Source: Branchiostoma floridae
Lineage: Eukaryota > Chordata > Leptocardii > Amphioxiformes > Branchiostomatidae
NCBI RefSeq assembly: GCF_000003815.2
Contig: NC_049983.1
Location: forward strand, 11,039,870 to 11,103,869
Direction: 5' to 3'
Length of the DNA stretch: 64,000 nucleotides
The notes under the pieces were generated by a model. The model was not told the DNA's origin, did no database searches, and saw only the letters and a list, made by a program, of their open reading frames with translations. Position 1 is the first letter of the stretch. Every line of letters starts with the position of its first letter. Shown piece by piece: positions 58,573 to 64,000 of this stretch. A program made the position numbers and the translations under genes.

Positions 58573-58900
58573 CAGTAGATCCTTAAACTTTCATGAGCAG
58601 ACAAAAACTTTCATAAGCAGGCAAATGTTTTCATTGTGGAATTGTGGAATCGAACTCCAAGAAATGTCAAACAAATACAAGATTCTTATGATATCTATTC
58701 AATGTAAAATATATGTGCATGATTGAGACAGGATGTATTTTGAAGCATTTGACAAACACTTTTGACATTTGTATAGTATATACTGTATGCTTAACCTACA
58801 TTCTGTAGATCCTCAAACTTTCATGAGCAAACAAATGTTTTCATTGTGGACTTGTCAAGCAAATGTCAAGCAAATACAAGATTCTTTCACTTAAGGCTAT
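58573..58900. repeat. Direct repeats flanking a Penelope fragment
   Basis: TCCTYAAACTTTCATGAGCA with AAATGTTTTCATTGTGGA occurs at about 58577 and 58811. GACAGGATGTATTTTGAAGC occurs at about 58729 and again at 59275, on the other side of the Penelope piece. A local duplication around an insertion is the simplest reading. Confidence 0.55.
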
Positions 58901-58904
58901 ATGT

Positions 58905-59270
58905 CATAGGAAAATATTAGGAGCAACAGCAAGGCTTTCAAGATGAGACAGGATGTACATATAAGACAGAGAGGAAAACAGAAGAACTCGATGGATTAAA
59001 GAAGCAGTTTGGATCAGAAAATCAGTGCCAGTCATGAACAGAGACCAGGGGGGATACAAGCTGAGCCACGTCTGGGACGGCATTCTTGCTGCTGCAACGC
59101 CACCTACATCGGCTATAAGTAGCAGCAAGAAGTAGTTCCTGTCATTCCACCCTGATGATGGTGTCTGACAGACACCGAAACGTTGGATGTAAGTTATTTT
59201 CTGGTTGTGCTAAATTAAAAGAGCCTTACTATATGAATAATTGCCAACCTGATGAAGTTATTCACGGATA
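58905..59270 (+). mobile_element. Penelope-like element 3' end (GIY-YIG C-terminus)
   Basis: The plus strand encodes RRTRWIKEAVWIRKSVPVMN, then RDQGGYKLSHVWDGIL and a stop at about 59136. R-x-x-KEA-x-x-IRK and NRDxGGYxLSHVWD are the end of the GIY-YIG endonuclease of Penelope retroelements. Behind the stop comes a structured sequence (see next entry) and the start of the terminal repeat. It is strongly 5'-truncated. Confidence 0.75.
59148..59195 (+). ncRNA. Hammerhead-ribozyme-like motif of a Penelope element
   Basis: CCTGATGATGGTGTCTGACA is followed by GACACCGAAACGTTGGATGT. The parts of a hammerhead core are present: CUGAUGA, a 7-bp stem II (GGUGUCU/AGACACC), GAAA, and a short stem III (ACGU/AUGU) ending in a UA cleavage site. 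One extra U lies between CUGAUGA and stem II, and stem I is poorly defined, so activity is doubtful. Penelope-like elements are known to carry hammerhead motifs in their terminal repeats. Confidence 0.5.
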
Positions 59271-59279
59271 GGAGACAGG

Positions 59280-60730
59280 ATGTATTTTGAAGCATTAATA
59301 ATTGGCTCAATCTTTTTGACATTTGTGTAGGCCTATATATGCTTAACCTTCAGCCAAGCCACATTCAGATAATAATGCTGCAGTTCTGTTTAAACATGGA
59401 ATCTCTAAATCTGTGCAGCTTCATTTGAGTGCACACACAGATGTCATACTTTAGCTGATGCCTTGTAGCCACATTAGTCATGCCTAAGATTCAATAAAAG
59501 CAGGTTTCCACAGACTCATAATTTCTATGCACCATAATGTAAATGTAGAATATAATGTATTTCGTACCAGCTGAGGTACCAGCCAGACAGTGGGGTAGGT
59601 CTGAGCTCTCTGATGATCCTTGTAGAATACAACATGTTGTACATGTATTTCATGTCATATCCACAGGTTTCAATGTGAAATGCAGCAGAAGTTGAGAAAA
59701 TTGGGTGTCCTAAAATAGCAGCAATTCCAGTGTTGAATTGAGTATATGACAACAGCACACTCTGAGCACTCAAGCGCATTGAAATTATCCTAATGGAAGA
59801 CCATGTGATAACAGTAGAACCCTGATCATGATAACCCAAGTTATCATCTGGTCTGAAACACAAATGTTATCATGGTTGAGGTATAACAATTTATAACATA
59901 ATTGCATTTCAGTTCCATGCTGTGTCAAACTACCTACATTGTAAAACAAGTCTCATTCATGGACTATCCACCAGTCTGGACAAGCTGGAAACATCCTAAA
60001 GCAAGGTTTATTGCAAAACATTTCTACCTAATGCAGAGGCTTAAAAAACAACTTAAGTTTCATCTGTTTCGATAGTTTGAGATCATTTATTTTTAGCTAT
60101 GAATATTCTATACAATTATCTTACACAGGAAATGTCGCCAGGGAAAACTCTCTTGTGTTCCACATTCATCTTCTGAACTTCTAAATACTTTAAATCATAC
60201 TTCTGGGACTAATTACTGCTTTCTTCCAATTATTGAACTTACGTAAAGCCCTTTCAAGTAACCAACTTGATCAATCAAGAGCACACTAACTCTCTAATCA
60301 CGGCAGAGAAAGTTTTAAAGTAATACCTTAAAATAGCATATGATGGTAATATTTAACATGAAGCATAGATACAATTAGCTAGTTAAAGAAGATAAGAGCA
60401 CCATACACATGTACAAAAATGTAGATCGTGAGTATGCAGCAAACTTGGCTGATTAAAAACAGTATGGAAAAATGTTGCTGATCAAATAAAGTTCTGTAAC
60501 TTCCTTTCCTGACACACTGTAGAAATATCCTGAGATCTAACTGGCAACTTTAGGAAGGAAAAGAATCTAGCATAATGTTTTACAACAACATAAATATTGT
60601 TATTATACTTTTTCAATATAGTATTCAACATATCTGAATATACAGTGTATTCAATTCAACTTGACTGCTATTACCAGAGAGTTTCATTCTGACAATAAAT
60701 ATTTCACTGTACAGAATATGTTATAATAAC
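59280..60730. other. AT-rich stretch without supported features
   Basis: I see no gene, RNA or clear element ends here. Confidence 0.4.
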
Positions 60731-60736
60731 TAAGAT

Positions 60737-60954
60737 AGGCCATGTTGATTTGAATATAAGGATGACATCTGCTTGTGATTTTCAACCATTTTCAACCATT
60801 TGAAAAAAAATTGACCATACTGTAAATCGTACAAAGCAGCTGTCAAATGAGCAAATATATGCTGTAGATTGAAAAAAAAGTACTGCACGCTCGCATCAGT
60901 CTTGGGGTTCCCAGTGGATGTCAGACATCCATATAATCAAATCAATAAGGCCTT
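60737..60954. mobile_element. MITE family GGCCATGTTGATTTGA, copy 2
   Basis: The left AGGCCATGTTGATTTGAATA plus GATGACATC is mirrored by ATAATCAAATCAATAAGGCC. The interior is related to copies at 24623 and 61773. Confidence 0.65.
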
Positions 60955-61169
60955 ACTGCATAAATGTGGTTTGGGGAAGACGTTGAAAAACCACCTGCTT
61001 ATAGTGTGCTTCAAAATGTTCCTTGCATTGTATGTTTCTGATGCATTTATAATTCTTAACTAATTTGGTTCCATGGACCACGTTGAGTAAATCCCTGATA
61101 AAAAGGAGCTGTCAATCCTCACATTTTAAACAACTTATAGAATTAATTCATCTCCAAGACTAGCAGCTG

Positions 61170-61331
61170 TTATGTTTTGGGGATGGTGACAGCGCCTTGT
61201 TCCTCTAAATGGTCGATGGTCTCCTGATCCAGCGGCCCCCTGTCCGTGGGGAGAGATGGTTCGATCCGCTGCCATCGCTGAGGGGGCCAGAGGATGTGTG
61301 AGGCTCGGGCGTGTACCAGACCTACCGACAC
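61170..61331 (-). CDS. Possible terminal coding exon of an unidentified gene
   Basis: On the minus strand a strong acceptor (TATTATTTTCTCCCAG) is followed by 53 open codons and a TAA at 61172-61170. It contains VGLVHARASHILWPPQRWQR, then LDQETIDHLEEQGAVTIPKT. The stretch before and at ETIDHLE loosely recalls the N-terminus of the mitochondrial amidotransferase subunit GATC, but the conserved sequence that should follow is missing and no donor is present. The preceding exon was not found and may lie beyond the right edge. I give no function. Confidence 0.4.
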   Translation of the reverse strand: MSVGLVHARASHILWPPQRWQRIEPSLPTDRGPLDQETIDHLEEQGAVTIPKT

Positions 61332-61379
61332 CTGGGAGAAAATAATAGACAGATAATGTTTTCATAGTACACATACATT

Positions 61380-61600
61380 CTTTATTGTTTCTTTCTTTAT
61401 TTCTTTATTCGCACATAACATGGCTTAAAAACAAATGTATATACAGAAATGAAGTACATGCGGGGGGGTGGGCAGAAGCCTATGTGGCTTTTCTTGGGCC
61501 TTCCCCAGAACTACGTCACAGAAATAATAATTATACATAATCAAAGTGAACGAGAAAATGCACATAACATAAGTTGAAATCATCATGTGAAGTATACTGA
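61380..61600 (-). repeat. Probable LINE-type 3' end with AATAAAG tail
   Basis: On the minus strand it reads GCCACATAGGCTTCTGCCC and ends in GCGAATAAAGAAATAAAG with further AAAG units. Such tails are typical of non-LTR retroelement ends. No coding part is seen. Confidence 0.4.
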
Positions 61601-61772
61601 TGAATGAAGTTATGTGATGAATGATCCAATGACCGATATAATACCATACAAAATTGACAATGCAGATACAAGTAAGTCGGAATTTGACAAGAAAGGTAGG
61701 ATCTCTAAGTCTTTGGAATCATTGGCTATCAACTACCAACATGGTGCACACAATTCAAAAATCTTTTCCTAA

Positions 61773-62085
61773 TAAGGCTGTATGTTGACTTGATTTAACG
61801 GATGACATCCTATGGGAATTCTAAAGGCTGAACAGTTGACAAACATAGAGTATTGAATACCAAACAATGGATTCTTCATTTTTGTTTTCACAGTCTTCTT
61901 CTTTGACATTGAAATTGACGTTGACATTTGTGTAATACTATGTTTCTCGATATATTTTTCTTTTAATCCACGGCGTGTATTTGCTCCTTTTACAGCTGCT
62001 TTGTATGATTCAAAGCAAGGTGGAAAACTTTTTTTATTGACGTGCGCAGGGATGTTATCCATATAATTCAATCATCATGGCTTAA
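61773..62085. mobile_element. MITE family GGCCATGTTGATTTGA, copy 3
   Basis: The left AAGGCTGTATGTTGACTTGA with GATGACATCC is mirrored by GGATGTTATCC and ATATAATTCAATCATCATGG. It is more diverged than copy 1. Confidence 0.6.
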
Positions 62086-62233
62086 TGCTGTTGTATATGC
62101 ACATTAAGACAAATGACAGAAGCAGGAATAAACAATTATTTCAACTTATCACAAGTTGTAAATAATTGTTATATATGTATCCTGTTTGTTTAATTTTTCA
62201 TCATCTGCACTACTTAAAGATTGAATACTGAGA

Positions 62234-63157
62234 CAGAGGCGGCGGCAGGAAATTTCGTCTGGGGGGGCCAACTTTTACTGACAGAATTTTGCGGCACATG
62301 CTTACGTAGCGCCGAAGGCGCTACCCGTCGCGCCGACCACCCTAGGGGGGTCCGGGGGCATGTTCCCCCAGGAAAATTTGAAATCTAGACCCTCTAAAAC
62401 GGCATTTCATGCGTTTTGACGGGCAAATTTTGCTGCCAGACTAAGCTAAGTTTGATGGCAATTCTGTTAGAAAGACACATGGTTTTAGCGAGGGCGATGC
62501 CCAGAAAATATTTTCACGATTTCGAGTGCCGAAGGTGCGAGCTGTTGCAAGGTTGGTCTTTGGAAATTTCGAAATCTGCACCCTCTGAAACGACATTTTC
62601 TGTATTTCGAGGGACAAGTTTTGCTTGCAGACTATGCTAAATCTTATGCCATTTTTGTCAAAGAAAAAGATGTTTGAGGGCGATGACCTAAGCTACCACG
62701 CACAAATTTTCACCATGTCGTTGTGAGCGCCGGAGGCGTAAGTCATCGCTAGGGAGGTCCAGAGAAAATTTTAAAATCTTGACCGTAAGAAACGTCATTT
62801 CCTGAATTTCAGTCGTGGCACATTCTGCTTGTAAACTAAGCTAAGTACGATATTACAACTTCTATTGGTTTAAAAGATTTTTCAGAGCAACGCTCCCGCA
62901 ACATATTGTCCTGCGTCGAAGACGCAGTCGTCACAAGGGAGGTCTGGCAAAATTTTGAAATCGGGACTCTCTGAAACGCCATTTCTTGCATTTTCAGGGG
63001 TAAACTATGCTGTTAGACTAGCTTGATTTTATGAAATTTCCATCATCAAAAAAATACACAAGGTTTCAGCTTGATTTTTTTGGGGGGGCGATGCCCCCCC
63101 AACATATTTTCTGGGGGGGCAGCCGCCCCCCCTGCCCCCCCGGTGCCGACGCCACTG
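62234..63157. mobile_element. TIR element with internal ~190-bp repeats
   Basis: The left end CAGAGGCGGCGGCAGG and the reverse complement of the right end CAGTGGCGTCGGCACCGG are similar. A possible 5-bp target duplication TGAGA flanks both. Inside are about four diverged units with GACCCTCTGAAACG-like, CATTTC, TTTGCTTGYAGACTA-like and GAAGGCG-like motifs. G and C runs lie at both ends. No transposase frame is present. Confidence 0.65.
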
Positions 63158-63365
63158 TGAGAGAGGCAAAGGTGTAGCCTGTGGGGCACCTTTCAAAGAA
63201 CATATCATGATGGATAAGTTTGAGATAAAGTCCCATCGGTCCTTAATCCAAACTATGGCATTAATGCTAAGACACATTTCAGTAATTAGTTTTATACATG
63301 TATAATGCAAAAACAAGTTTCTGAAAGTTGCTTTACTGATTGAAGTCTTCTTGCACATTGCACAC

Positions 63366-63732
63366 CAGGGTTGTAGCCAGCCTGAAATCATTTTCAGTCC
63401 CCTTGATTTTGAATGGGAATCCTATCGAGCACCGAAGGCATGGCATGACGTTGCGCGTCATTTCTAGGGGTTCTGGGTCCCAGAAAATTTCTAAATCAAG
63501 ACCCTCTGAAACACTATTTCCTGCATTTTGAGGTGCAAATTTTGCTTGTAGACTACGCTGTTCAATGGCATCTGTTCTGGTGAAGAAGAACACATGGGTT
63601 TCAGTTTTTTAAAAATATCTTTACATATCAATTTTTGTCTGTCCCAGGGGATGGAATGGGGAAAACTTTTTTCAGTCCCCAGCAGCAAAATTCCTTTAAA
63701 GGACTGAAGGACAGGTGCTGGCTACAATCCTG
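63366..63732. mobile_element. Non-autonomous hAT-like element with perfect 8-bp target duplication
   Basis: The terminal inverted repeats CAGGGTTGTAGCCAGC and GCTGGCTACAATCCTG differ at one position. The element is flanked on both sides by TTGCACAC (63358-63365 and 63733-63740), the 8-bp duplication expected of hAT transposition. It carries one unit of the internal repeat also found in the element at 62234 (GACCCTCTGAAACACTATTT). It is 367 bp and non-coding. Confidence 0.85.
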
Positions 63733-64000
63733 TTGCACACTATTGGATCAAAGCCTCCTGCAAACTAAGCTATAGAAAGGAAGCGCGGTGAATGGAAGAC
63801 TTCTTTAATCCGGACTGTCAGGTAATCTCACATAACAAGCTGGTGTCAGGATTAGAAATCCCAAATTGCCCATGAGTTGTCTAATCCACTACACTACTGC
63901 ATCCATAATGTTGTTTCCTGTAACCTGTAAATGTACACGTAACACCACATGGCTTTTGATTTAACACTGAAAGGGAGCTGAATGTGAAAAACTGCTGCAA

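Noticed and set aside
59525..59863. Minus-strand frame of 112 codons
   Set aside because: No motif, no signal peptide and no splice support.
1..64000. CRISPR arrays, bacterial operons or prophage
   Set aside because: No regularly spaced short repeats with unique spacers and no bacterial gene organisation; the sequence is eukaryotic throughout.

Overview
This window is eukaryotic, intron-rich and full of transposable elements. It looks like an invertebrate deuterostome, most probably an amphioxus (Branchiostoma type); that is inference. The reasons are chordate-type gene families (an inter-alpha-trypsin inhibitor heavy chain and a SNX5/6 sorting nexin), short introns mixed with multi-kb ones, canonical GT/AG splice sites, the recurring palindrome TACATGTA, and a mix of DIRS-type, Penelope-type and CR1-type retroelements with many small foldback or MITE elements. 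There is no bacterial-style operon. Most open frames longer than 60 codons are chance frames in introns or repeats.

Layout. 1-1500: 3' part of a DIRS/Ngaro-type tyrosine-recombinase retrotransposon (RNase H tail plus recombinase) cut by the left window edge. 2712-20668, minus strand: the 5' half of an ITIH gene, with a signal-peptide exon at 20.6 kb, three in-frame mini-exons at 14.1, 13.0 and 12.6 kb, and three VIT-domain exons at 4.9, 4.0 and 2.8 kb; the vWA part lies off the left edge. Its introns carry MITEs, a tRNA-like SINE, a triplicated ~190 bp block and several long hairpins. 20.7-28.1 kb: intergenic DNA with a dense set of inverted repeats.

28158-50912, plus strand: a complete SNX5/6-like gene. 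Fifteen coding exons join in frame to 408 codons, close to the vertebrate SNX5/SNX6 length. The start codon is the last three bases of the first coding exon. A possible 21-nt microexon sits between the PX and BAR regions. 53679-55521, minus strand: a three-exon gene for a predicted secreted coiled-coil protein of 173 aa, not recognised, convergent with the sorting nexin. Its larger intron holds a TIR element interrupted by a CR1-like LINE fragment.

55.6-64 kb: mostly repeats. There is a Penelope 3' end with a GIY-YIG C-terminus and a hammerhead-like motif, members of a MITE family, one possible terminal exon of an unidentified minus-strand gene (61170-61331), and two non-autonomous TIR elements. 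One of these has a perfect 8-bp target duplication of hAT type.

The genes do not form a pathway: one encodes an extracellular matrix/hyaluronan-related protein, one an endosomal coat subunit, one an unknown secreted protein. The most unusual things are the low-complexity insert encoded by phase-0 mini-exons at the N-terminus of the ITIH protein, the sorting-nexin microexon, and the ribozyme-like hairpin of the Penelope copy.
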